DNA from: Flavobacterium sp. xlx-214
GTDB taxonomy: Bacteria > Bacteroidota > Bacteroidia > Flavobacteriales > Flavobacteriaceae
NCBI RefSeq assembly: GCF_013874595.1
Contig: NZ_CP059431.1
Coordinates: 496,001 to 560,000, forward strand
Direction of reading: 5' to 3'
Length of the DNA stretch: 64,000 nt
Shown: piece by piece, positions 36,887 to 45,200 of the stretch
Position numbering within the stretch: the stretch's first letter is position 1
How the letters are laid out: each line of letters begins with the position of its first letter
Program-made: the position numbers and the translations under genes
Notes under the pieces: generated by a model
Told to the model about the DNA's origin: nothing
The model's input: only the letters and a program-made list of their open reading frames with translations
Database searches by the model: none

Positions 36887-38248
36887 TTACTTAATAGAGT
36901 TAATGATATCGTATTTTGTAATGATGTGATACTTGCCATCTTCCAAATCAACCAGCACGGCATTGTTATCTTTTGTGATTAACTTTGATACATCTTCAAC
37001 CTTTGCTTTCTTGTTAACAACCGGATAAGGTGCACCCATAACCTCGCGGATAGGTTTTTCTGCAATGTTTGCATCGTTCATAAAAGCAGCAAATAAGTCA
37101 CTATCTTCTAAAGAGCCCACAAAACCATCTTTATCAATTACTGGGATTTGAGATATTTTATACTTTCTGATACGATCTAATGCGTGTGAAACCAACTCTT
37201 CGGTGCGCACCACAACCAAAGGTTTTTCAATATGATTTTGAATTAAATCGGCAGCAGTTGTAATTTCATCCTCTAAGTAGCCGCGCTCACGCATCCACTC
37301 ATCGTTAAATATCTTACCAATGTAACGCGATCCTGAATCGTGAAACAAAACCACTACAACGTCGTCCGGTTTCAATTCATCCTTCATTTGCAACAAACCT
37401 TTAATAGCCGACCCTGAAGACATCCCTACAAAAATACCTTCTTCTAAAGCTAACTTACGGCAATATACCGCAGCATCTTTATCGGTTACCTTTGTAAAAT
37501 GATCAATTACTGAGAAGTTAACGTTCTCTGGCAAAATGTCTTCTCCAATACCTTCGGTTACGTAAGAGTATACTTCGTTCTCATCAAAGATTCCTGTTTC
37601 ATGATACTTCTTAAAAACCGATCCGTAGGTATCAACACCCCATACTTTTACATTAGGTTTTTGTTCTTTAAGATACTTTCCTACTCCAGAAATGGTTCCG
37701 CCCGTACCAACGCCCACAATAAAATGGGTAACAGCACCTTGGGTTTGCTCCCAAATTTCGGGTCCGGTTTGTTCATAGTTAGCTTGCGCGTTTGATGGGT
37801 TATCGTATTGATTTACGTACCAACCGTTAGGTGTTTCTTGCGCCAAACGTTTAGAAACTGAATAATACGAACGTGGATCTGTAGGCTCAACATCGGTTGG
37901 GCAAACCACAACCTTAGCACCTACTGCACGCAGTATATCCATTTTTTCTTTTGATTGTTTATCAGTAATCACGCAGATTAGTTTGTATCCTTTAACTACA
38001 GCAGCCAAAGCCAAGCCCATACCTGTGTTGCCCGACGTGCCTTCTATAATAGTACCACCTGGTTTTAAACGACCATCAGCTTCGGCATCCTCAACCATTT
38101 TTAAAGCCATACGGTCTTTACAAGAATGCCCCGGATTAAAATATTCTACCTTTGCAAGCACCTTACAAGGCAGGTCTTTTACAATACTATTTAACTGCAC
38201 TAACGGTGTATTACCAATAGTTTCTAATATATTTTTAGCGTATTTCAT
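36887..38248 (-). CDS. Cystathionine beta-synthase-type PLP enzyme with CBS domain pair
   Basis: A 453-residue pyridoxal-phosphate enzyme of the cysteine synthase/cystathionine beta-synthase group. Lys44 (HSCKDRM) should carry PLP; SGNTGMGLA (substrate loop) and GVGTGGTISG (phosphate loop) are present. The last 120 residues form a pair of CBS domains (ISQIPVIDKDGFVGSL; NNAVLVDLEDGKYHI), which usually bind adenosyl ligands. The enzyme probably condenses serine with homocysteine (transsulfuration), though cysteine synthase activity is possible. No heme domain is present. It lies 70 bases after the porin gene with its own promoter-like box. Confidence 0.9.
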   Translation of the reverse strand: MKYAKNILETIGNTPLVQLNSIVKDLPCKVLAKVEYFNPGHSCKDRMALKMVEDAEADGRLKPGGTIIEGTSGNTGMGLALAAVVKGYKLICVITDKQSKEKMDILRAVGAKVVVCPTDVEPTDPRSYYSVSKRLAQETPNGWYVNQYDNPSNAQANYEQTGPEIWEQTQGAVTHFIVGVGTGGTISGVGKYLKEQKPNVKVWGVDTYGSVFKKYHETGIFDENEVYSYVTEGIGEDILPENVNFSVIDHFTKVTDKDAAVYCRKLALEEGIFVGMSSGSAIKGLLQMKDELKPDDVVVVLFHDSGSRYIGKIFNDEWMRERGYLEDEITTAADLIQNHIEKPLVVVRTEELVSHALDRIRKYKISQIPVIDKDGFVGSLEDSDLFAAFMNDANIAEKPIREVMGAPYPVVNKKAKVEDVSKLITKDNNAVLVDLEDGKYHIITKYDIINSIK

Positions 38249-38265
38249 TACTTTTTAATTTGTGG

Positions 38266-38273
38266 CAAAGATA
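38266..38273 (-). promoter_or_regulatory. -7 box of CBS-type gene promoter
   Basis: TATCTTTG on the minus strand matches TAnnTTTG, 17 bases before the ATG. It implies a very short leader. No clear -33 TTG was found. Confidence 0.5.
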
Positions 38274-38297
38274 CAAATATGATGTGGTAAAAGAAAG

Positions 38298-38319
38298 AAA
38301 GTTGTGTTGCCACAACTTT
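38298..38319 (-). terminator. Hairpin at the end of the porin gene
   Basis: A nine-base stem (AAAGTTGTG/CACAACTTT) with a four-base loop that touches the porin stop codon. On the minus strand it is followed by CTTTCTTTT, a broken T tract, so termination may be partial. Confidence 0.6.
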
Positions 38320-40343
38320 TAGTTAAAGAAATTCCATTTAATACCCAAGCGTACCGTTAAATCTCTGTAAGGCTGCGTTGGCGTATTGTAATAGTTATAA
38401 CCTGTAAACTTTGAGTTAAAATGTTCTACGTTGATGTAGATTTGTGCTGTTTTTATTTTGGCATTAAGGAAAAAATCGAACATTGGAAAATTACCTACCT
38501 TAACTTGATTTTGCACAACAAAGTCGCCCAAAATAGGATTATACTCGTTAGCAAAATACTTAGTAAAGTAGTTAAAGGTGATACCTGTTTGCAGAAATAA
38601 AGCTTTATCAAACACATAATCTGAATAATATAAGGTGTTACGCGTGATTACTTGCGGTACATTTAAAATATCATTGTCTTGTACTACTTGCTGAAACATT
38701 ACGGTATTATCTAACGCCCATTTGCGGTATTTAAATTCTTTCTGCGCCTTTACACTTAAATAATTAATAACCTTACCGTATTGTTTTGGCGTAACTAATT
38801 GCTGTGTGTAACGATTGTTTGCATTTACTGTAGTTGCATCGTTAGAAAAATATAGCTTATCGGTAATTAACTGATACGTTCCTGATAACGCAACCCAAGG
38901 TGTATTAAGAGTAGCATTAAGTGTATTGTACTTTTCATTTGCAAAATTATGATGCCAATTATAGTATGTATAATCACTTTGAAAAAGCTGAAAAGTATAA
39001 TCGGGTACTTTACTTTGCAACTGATATTGCACATCCAAACCATAACTATCATTTATATTGATGGATGCTTTTGCGTTTAAATTTGTAAGCGATCTACCAA
39101 TAACCGATTGCTTAAAGTTGACATCAGCAGTGTAATTTTCTTTGTTTAATATATAAGAACCGCCCAATGTAACAATATCGTCCTTTAAGAAATTAGGAAT
39201 CTTTTGGTTGTTGCTATCAAATATTACCGAGTTATAACTGAATTTTGAATTGAAGAAACCAGCACTTACAGCAAACAATCCTATCTTACTAGAGTTAAAA
39301 GCTAAATCAACATCGTTTTCAAATTGATAAAACTGTACTTTATCAAAAATACTATTAGAAAAAGAGGTTCCAAAATAAGGCTTTGAGTTGTTGAATGGGT
39401 TTGCATTATCTTGCTCAAATCTGTTTGAAAAATACTCGTAAGTAAACTGATGTCGAATCAATGCTTTGTTACTTTCAGATTTATTAAACTGAAAACTTTG
39501 ATCTAAGTAAGTACGCAATCCTTTAAATCGTGTTTTAGAAGCATCAAATTGAACTCTAATTTGTTCACGTTTATTGTAAGGCTCGTCTGATGATTCAAAT
39601 AAAGCAGTATTAAAAACACCTCCATTTTCATCGTTATAAATGTCTTGAAATGTAATATGATTCTTGAATTGATATCGTTTATTTTTAGTAAAATAACTTG
39701 AACCTATTCTAAAATTACCATTTGATGTTTGCTGATTTACATATTTACCCTGAGAACGCATTCCTCTGTAACCTATGAAAGCATTAAACTGTTCAGATAT
39801 ATTCACAGTTAAAAGTGCATCTAAATTTTGACCTTTACCTGTTACGCTTCTATAGAATAACTCGGATGCTGGGGTAGGCACATTGTAATAATTGATATCT
39901 TCTTTATTTAAATACGAAAACCTACGTGCATTAAAACCTAAATTAATAATGTTTTGAAGATGTAAAAAGTTAGGATCAAGTGCTTGATAGGTTTGTCCAT
40001 CATTACTAAACCCTAAAAGACCAAATGTATCTTTTCGTAAATAATTTTGAGCATATTGTTTTTTAACATCCAGAATTGTATCAAAAGTAGAAGCTCCTTT
40101 TAACTCATTAAAAACTTTATATGAAGAAATAGGCGCTACTGTATCACCAGCAACTGTAACAATTTTGTTTGCTTTAATAGTATCATTACCTGCTAAATTC
40201 ATTGACGAAAAACGATCAACAGAATTAGTTGGCTGCACACGACCTGAATTTATAGTAGTTCTATTTAATTTTTTATCAACTCTTTTTACTTGAGACCAAC
40301 CCAAAGTAGAAAAAAGCATAAGAAAACATAAAAGAAAACGCAT
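38319..40343 (-). CDS. Putative outer-membrane porin (Porin_10 type)
   Basis: A 674-residue outer-membrane beta-barrel candidate from the ATG at 40341-40343; the frame opens 24 codons upstream, but only this start gives a signal peptide (MRFLLCFLMLFSTLGWSQ). After a polar stretch, DTFGLLGFSNDGQTYQALDP marks the putative porin family of Bacteroidota, followed by many alternating aromatic strands and a C-terminal barrel strand (DLTVRLGIKWNFFN). The solute is unknown. It has its own promoter box (40360-40367) and lies downstream of the SusC/SusD pair 1 terminator. Confidence 0.85.
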   Translation of the reverse strand: MRFLLCFLMLFSTLGWSQVKRVDKKLNRTTINSGRVQPTNSVDRFSSMNLAGNDTIKANKIVTVAGDTVAPISSYKVFNELKGASTFDTILDVKKQYAQNYLRKDTFGLLGFSNDGQTYQALDPNFLHLQNIINLGFNARRFSYLNKEDINYYNVPTPASELFYRSVTGKGQNLDALLTVNISEQFNAFIGYRGMRSQGKYVNQQTSNGNFRIGSSYFTKNKRYQFKNHITFQDIYNDENGGVFNTALFESSDEPYNKREQIRVQFDASKTRFKGLRTYLDQSFQFNKSESNKALIRHQFTYEYFSNRFEQDNANPFNNSKPYFGTSFSNSIFDKVQFYQFENDVDLAFNSSKIGLFAVSAGFFNSKFSYNSVIFDSNNQKIPNFLKDDIVTLGGSYILNKENYTADVNFKQSVIGRSLTNLNAKASININDSYGLDVQYQLQSKVPDYTFQLFQSDYTYYNWHHNFANEKYNTLNATLNTPWVALSGTYQLITDKLYFSNDATTVNANNRYTQQLVTPKQYGKVINYLSVKAQKEFKYRKWALDNTVMFQQVVQDNDILNVPQVITRNTLYYSDYVFDKALFLQTGITFNYFTKYFANEYNPILGDFVVQNQVKVGNFPMFDFFLNAKIKTAQIYINVEHFNSKFTGYNYYNTPTQPYRDLTVRLGIKWNFFN

Positions 40344-40359
40344 AGATGCAAATTTTAAA

Positions 40360-40367
40360 CAAAAGTA
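40360..40367 (-). promoter_or_regulatory. -7 box of porin promoter
   Basis: TACTTTTG on the minus strand matches TAnnTTTG, with a TTG 22 bases upstream (plus-strand CAA at 40390-40392). It lies 17 bases before the chosen porin start and supports that start. Confidence 0.58.
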
Positions 40368-40396
40368 AACTATTTTACTAAATTTTCTACAATAAA

Positions 40397-40422
40397 AAAA
40401 GAGGTGCAATTGCACCTCTTTT
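40397..40422 (-). terminator. Terminator of SusC/SusD pair 1
   Basis: A perfect palindrome built from AAAAGAGGTGCAA and its complement, followed on the minus strand by a T run, about 25 bases after the SusD stop. Confidence 0.9.
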
Positions 40423-40447
40423 AAAATATAATCTAAAAACTTACTGA

Positions 40448-42022
40448 TTAATAACCAGGGTTTTGTACCATATTTGGATTAGAAACCATTTCAGATCTAG
40501 GAATTGGTAAAGTTAACTTTAAACTACTAGGCTCTAAACTACAAGCATTTGTTGAAGCACAATCTTTAGGATCACGAACAAAACCAGGAGATCCTGCACG
40601 AACACCAATACGTTTCATATCTAAATAACGTTGACCTTCAAATGCAAACTCAACTCTACGTTCTTCTAAAATACGTAAAAAAGCCTGTTGCTTACTAGAA
40701 AAGTTAGTAGGCATTGTAACTGGCGTATTAGCTCCTAAATGTCTATTAGCTCTAATATTGTAAATGATAGACTCAACATTTGAATAATCATTTAAAGCAA
40801 CTGTTCCAGTAACCTTACCTTCGTGAGCGCGTTTCTCAGCTAAAGATAATAACATATCAGTATATCTAAACATCCAAAGACTATTCATTAATGGTCTGTT
40901 TGTTATTCCAGGATACTTTCCAATATGTAAAATATCTTTTGTACGATAATCTTCTGGAGATAATGAAGCATAGTTTGTAGCTACTAATGAATTACTAAAT
41001 ACAGCTACAGCATAACGTAAGTCTAATCTATCACTACTATAAGCCGTACCTTGTTTAGAAGGGTCTAGTTTATCTAATTCATTATACAACGAACGCCCCA
41101 TTTCCATATAAGCTCCTTCACCAACTTCAGCAGCATACCAAGAAGCAGCAACCCCACTAGTACCAGAACCTTGAGTAGAAACTCTGTTTAGTTTAAATAT
41201 CCCTTCACTATCAGCTGTACCAGCACCGTCACCAAACATTCCAGCATACATACCATAATCAGCAATTGATTTAGTCTTACTTAATTCATTAAAAGCAACT
41301 TCTAATTTTGCATAAGAACTATCAGTTTGCAACATTGAATACATTTTGATTAGAATAGCTTCTAACATTTCATTTGAAGCAAATCCAGTACCACCTTCAT
41401 TCTTGATTCCGCCTAATTTTTTTGCTTTTTCAATATCACTTTCTATGAAAGCAACAATTTCACCAACAGTTGATCTTTTTTCATATCTTGAATAATCAGA
41501 AGTTTGTAAAAAATCAAATTTAATTACTGATAATCCATTAGGATTCGTATAATCTGGAGTAAAGAAAGCAAATAATTTATAATGACAATAAGCTCTTAAA
41601 GCATAAATATGCGCTTTATGTTCATTCAATTTATCAACTTCTGCATTAGGCTCAACCAACATCTCATCAATGCGGCTTAAAATTCTATTCAATCTATTAA
41701 CAGCTCCATAATAGCTTCCCCAAATTCCTTGAACGTTATCATTACCTGCTTGTAAAATAAAAGTATAGCTTCCATCATTAATTCCTTGCCCTGCATTTGC
41801 AGCACCTACACCTAATTCATCTGTAAAGTAAGAATCAAAATCAATTTCTGTTTCTCCAGAAAATTGAGAATATACATAGCGAATTCCTTTTCCTACATCA
41901 TCAGCACTTTTGAAAACTTGGCTTTCTTCAGTAACTACACCCGCCTGCTGTATTTCATATGCATCTGAACATCCAGCTAAAACTACTGATGCAAATAAAG
42001 CACTTAAAAATATTTTTTTCAT
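40448..42022 (-). CDS. SusD/RagB-family nutrient-binding lipoprotein (pair 1)
   Basis: A 524-residue surface lipoprotein (lipobox LAGC) that forms the lid on its SusC partner. The helical TPR-like pattern of SusD is visible (NEHKAHIYALRAYCHYKLFAFF), with the typical C-terminal ERRVEFAFEGQRYLDMKRIG and PIPRSEM. The ligand is not readable; pairs next to a secreted protease can serve peptide uptake, while others bind glycans. It starts 12 bases after SusC 1 and is co-transcribed with it. Confidence 0.93.
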   Translation of the reverse strand: MKKIFLSALFASVVLAGCSDAYEIQQAGVVTEESQVFKSADDVGKGIRYVYSQFSGETEIDFDSYFTDELGVGAANAGQGINDGSYTFILQAGNDNVQGIWGSYYGAVNRLNRILSRIDEMLVEPNAEVDKLNEHKAHIYALRAYCHYKLFAFFTPDYTNPNGLSVIKFDFLQTSDYSRYEKRSTVGEIVAFIESDIEKAKKLGGIKNEGGTGFASNEMLEAILIKMYSMLQTDSSYAKLEVAFNELSKTKSIADYGMYAGMFGDGAGTADSEGIFKLNRVSTQGSGTSGVAASWYAAEVGEGAYMEMGRSLYNELDKLDPSKQGTAYSSDRLDLRYAVAVFSNSLVATNYASLSPEDYRTKDILHIGKYPGITNRPLMNSLWMFRYTDMLLSLAEKRAHEGKVTGTVALNDYSNVESIIYNIRANRHLGANTPVTMPTNFSSKQQAFLRILEERRVEFAFEGQRYLDMKRIGVRAGSPGFVRDPKDCASTNACSLEPSSLKLTLPIPRSEMVSNPNMVQNPGY

Positions 42023-42034
42023 AATTAATTGTCT

Positions 42035-45000
42035 TTAAAATTGAACTTCTAAACCAAACGAAATTGTTCTTGGTGTTGGATACTGTCCAAAATCAACAGC
42101 TCTACTACTTTCAGCATCCCAACCTCTCCACTTAGTCCAAGTATAAATATTTTCACCTTGAGCATAAACTCTCAATCCAGATAATTTTAAGAAATCTAAA
42201 TCTTTCTTCTTAAAGTTATATCCAACTGTTAAATATCTTAATCTTAAATAAGATGCATCTTGTAAATAAAAATCTGATCCACCACCGTAAGCAAAGTTAG
42301 AACCATTTAATGCAGGGAACTTAGCATCTCTATTATCTTTTGTCCAATAATCATTTAAATCATTAGATAAGTTATTTGCTTTAATTCCAGAAGGAGCTGT
42401 AAAGAAATAATATTCATTATCATATCTCCAAGCATCTAAAGCATAAGTAAAATCAGCAGTTAAAAACCATCCTTTATGTTGTAAATCTAAACCAAATCCA
42501 CCTTGATAAACAGGCATTGATGATTTACCTAACCATTGATAATCAGCATCAGTAGGTTCTTCAGTTACTCCACCATCTTTGCTACGGAACATCATGTTAC
42601 CATTATCAGGATTGATTCCAATATAATCTGCCATAAAAAACTCATTAACCATATGTCCTTGGCGGTAACCTACTAAACTACCATCCCAATAAGTACCATC
42701 CTCTGTTGGAATGTCAAGAACGGTATTTTTATTATACGCTCCAACTAATCTAAGTGTTAATGTAGTTTCATCATTACGGATTAAATCTCCAGCAATATTT
42801 AATTCAACACCTTCATTTTTCATACTACCAAAGTTAGCATTAATAGTAGAAGATCCATTAATAGCTGAAATAGGTGTATCTAAATACAATTCATCAGTTT
42901 GTTTTCTATACACATCTAAACTACCTCTTAAACGGTCTTTCCATACACCAAAATCAAGTCCGATGTTACTTTGCGTAATAACCTCCCATTGTAATCCTCT
43001 ATTAGGTAAACCAGTAAGGGCCAAACCTGTTTCTTGATTATACCCAACACCTGAACCATAACGAGTATCATATAAATGAGCACCTCCAAAAAGACCAGAG
43101 TTTGTAATATCCTGATTTCCTGCAGAACCATAAGAAGCTCTTAATTTTAATGTATTGAAAACAGAATTTTCCATAAATTTCTCGCTATCAATATTCCATC
43201 TACCAGCTACAGACCAGAAAGTACCCCAACGATTATCATCAGTAAAACGGAAAGAAGCATCACGACGAATAGTAGCATCTAAACCATATCTTCCATCATA
43301 GTCATAACTAGCTGTTCCAAAATAAGAGAACAAACCTGCATCACTTCTAGATAATGAAGCTGTTGGTGAGTATAATTGATAGTTCTCTGCACTACCAATC
43401 CATCCTGTAGAACCTCCGTCTGACCAGAAAATAGGATCAAAACCTTGTTTGCTAATACTTCTTGATCTAAAGTGTGCTTTAAGATATTCTAAGAATACAC
43501 CAGCTGAAACTTTATGAACTTCATTAAATGTTTCTTCATAACGTAAATTTGTGTTAGTGTTAAAAATGAAACGCTCTTCAAAAATATCACCTACACGTCC
43601 AAAATATTTTCTGTTTTGAGGAACACCAAATAAGTACTCATTAAATGCATCATATCTAGTCCAACTATTTTGATTTATTGTTTGATAATCTGCACCTGTT
43701 TGGTTTGATAATTTAAAATTATCATTTAACTTATATGCAATATTACCATTAACTAACACTTTTAACTCATTTTGTCCAAAGCCTGAAGTTTTCATTTTAT
43801 CCATTAACATTAATGGCATACCATCAGCTGTTCCAATTTTTCTATCACGATATTTTTCATATAAATCCCACCCATTAATATAAGAATTAGGACTTAAATA
43901 TGGTAAAGATTGAAAAGCACCTAAAAAGTAGTTTTGGTTTACACCATTAGTACCTGCAGCATTCTCCATATTTGATTTAGAGTAATTCACATTAAATGTA
44001 GTACCGTAAGTTAATTTTCCTGAAGCATTTTTCCCATCAAGATTATTTCTAACATTAAAACGTTTTAAATCAGTTCCTCTAAGAATTCCTCCAAATTCTG
44101 AATAACCTACAGAAGTAAATGAAGAAATATTTTTAGCCCCTCCACTAAAAGTTACTGTATGTGACTGACTAATTGCATCATTAAAAAACACATCTGTCCA
44201 TTTAGTATCTGCAAAACCTTTTTGCACAGCAGGACTAAATTTAGTAATACTAGGGTAATAACGGTTTGCACCATTTACAAAATTAACATAATCTTGCGTA
44301 TCCATAAGATTATATTGATTTCTTTGAATAGAAGAAACACCTGTTGTACCAATATATCTGATACTTAAATCAGCATCAAAAGAACCACGTTTAGTTGTAA
44401 TAACAATTACACCATTTGCTCCACGGTTTCCATAAATAGCTGTAGCTCCAGCATCCTTTAAAATATCTACACGGTCAATTTCATTAGGGTTTAATGAACG
44501 AAAACGACTTGAAGACATCGGAACACCGTCAATCACATAAAGAGGCTCTGTAGAACCATTGATAGAACCTAAACCACGTAAGGTTACCTGACTACTTGCC
44601 CCTGGTTGACCTGAACCAGTCATGATATTCAAACCTGGAACTTGTCCTTGTAATGTTTGAATAATAGAAGCATTCGGTCTTCCTTCAATTGTTTTAGATG
44701 TAACTGAAGAAACAGAAGTTGCATTTTCTTTCTTAGAAGTAGTTCGGTAAGTATCAATTACCACTTCTTCTAAACCAATTGCATCATCTTCTACTAATGT
44801 TACGTTTAAAACTCCTGAATCAGTAGCAGTAACTGTTGCTGCTTTAAATCCAAGATACTCTACTTTAATCTTGTCTCCTTTTTTTAAAGTTAAAGTATAT
44901 CTACCTTCTTCATCAGTTTCGGTTCCCTGAGGAGTCCCTACAATCAAGATAGAAGCACCTGGTATAGGGTCACCATCTTGCGTTTTTACAACTCCTGTCA

Positions 45001-45076
45001 CTGGTTTTTGGGCAAAACCTATTTGCGCCATAAAAACAAGAAACAGAGTTAAAATCCAAGTAAACTTTGATCTCAT
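42035..45076 (-). CDS. SusC/RagA-family TonB-dependent outer-membrane transporter (pair 1)
   Basis: A 1,013-residue TonB-linked barrel. In order it has a signal peptide (MRSKFTWILTLFLVFMAQIGFAQ), a carboxypeptidase-like regulatory domain (GVVKTQDGDPIPGASILI, about 28-110), the plug domain with the SusC signature (PLYVIDGVPM; ILKDAGATAIYGNRGANGV, about 195-225) and the barrel, ending in an aromatic strand (TISFGLEVQF). It imports oligomers larger than porins accept, powered by TonB-ExbBD. A full promoter (45105-45135) lies upstream, and SusD 1 follows. Confidence 0.95.
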   Translation of the reverse strand: MRSKFTWILTLFLVFMAQIGFAQKPVTGVVKTQDGDPIPGASILIVGTPQGTETDEEGRYTLTLKKGDKIKVEYLGFKAATVTATDSGVLNVTLVEDDAIGLEEVVIDTYRTTSKKENATSVSSVTSKTIEGRPNASIIQTLQGQVPGLNIMTGSGQPGASSQVTLRGLGSINGSTEPLYVIDGVPMSSSRFRSLNPNEIDRVDILKDAGATAIYGNRGANGVIVITTKRGSFDADLSIRYIGTTGVSSIQRNQYNLMDTQDYVNFVNGANRYYPSITKFSPAVQKGFADTKWTDVFFNDAISQSHTVTFSGGAKNISSFTSVGYSEFGGILRGTDLKRFNVRNNLDGKNASGKLTYGTTFNVNYSKSNMENAAGTNGVNQNYFLGAFQSLPYLSPNSYINGWDLYEKYRDRKIGTADGMPLMLMDKMKTSGFGQNELKVLVNGNIAYKLNDNFKLSNQTGADYQTINQNSWTRYDAFNEYLFGVPQNRKYFGRVGDIFEERFIFNTNTNLRYEETFNEVHKVSAGVFLEYLKAHFRSRSISKQGFDPIFWSDGGSTGWIGSAENYQLYSPTASLSRSDAGLFSYFGTASYDYDGRYGLDATIRRDASFRFTDDNRWGTFWSVAGRWNIDSEKFMENSVFNTLKLRASYGSAGNQDITNSGLFGGAHLYDTRYGSGVGYNQETGLALTGLPNRGLQWEVITQSNIGLDFGVWKDRLRGSLDVYRKQTDELYLDTPISAINGSSTINANFGSMKNEGVELNIAGDLIRNDETTLTLRLVGAYNKNTVLDIPTEDGTYWDGSLVGYRQGHMVNEFFMADYIGINPDNGNMMFRSKDGGVTEEPTDADYQWLGKSSMPVYQGGFGLDLQHKGWFLTADFTYALDAWRYDNEYYFFTAPSGIKANNLSNDLNDYWTKDNRDAKFPALNGSNFAYGGGSDFYLQDASYLRLRYLTVGYNFKKKDLDFLKLSGLRVYAQGENIYTWTKWRGWDAESSRAVDFGQYPTPRTISFGLEVQF

Positions 45077-45104
45077 ATTAATTTAATTTGAATTAGTTTA
45101 GTTA

Positions 45105-45135
45105 CAAAACTAAAGCTTTTTTATATAATAACAAA
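45105..45135 (-). promoter_or_regulatory. Promoter of SusC/SusD pair 1
   Basis: TTTG, about a 19-base spacer and TAGTTTTG on the minus strand match both boxes of the Bacteroidota promoter. The -7 box ends 28 bases before the SusC start. Confidence 0.75.
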
Positions 45136-45148
45136 TTTTTAACATATA

Positions 45149-45184
45149 AAAAAAAGAGAATTGTATGTACAATTCTCTTTTTTT
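45149..45184 (-). terminator. Terminator of the S8 protease gene
   Basis: A long stem (AAAGAGAATTGTA/TACAATTCTCTTT, with more A/T pairs outside) followed on the minus strand by a T run, 17 bases after the stop. Confidence 0.9.
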
Positions 45185-45200
45185 CAATAAATTCTAATCT

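Noticed and set aside
40344..40415. Longer porin start, 24 codons upstream
   Set aside because: It would bury the signal peptide and overlap the promoter box at 40360-40367.
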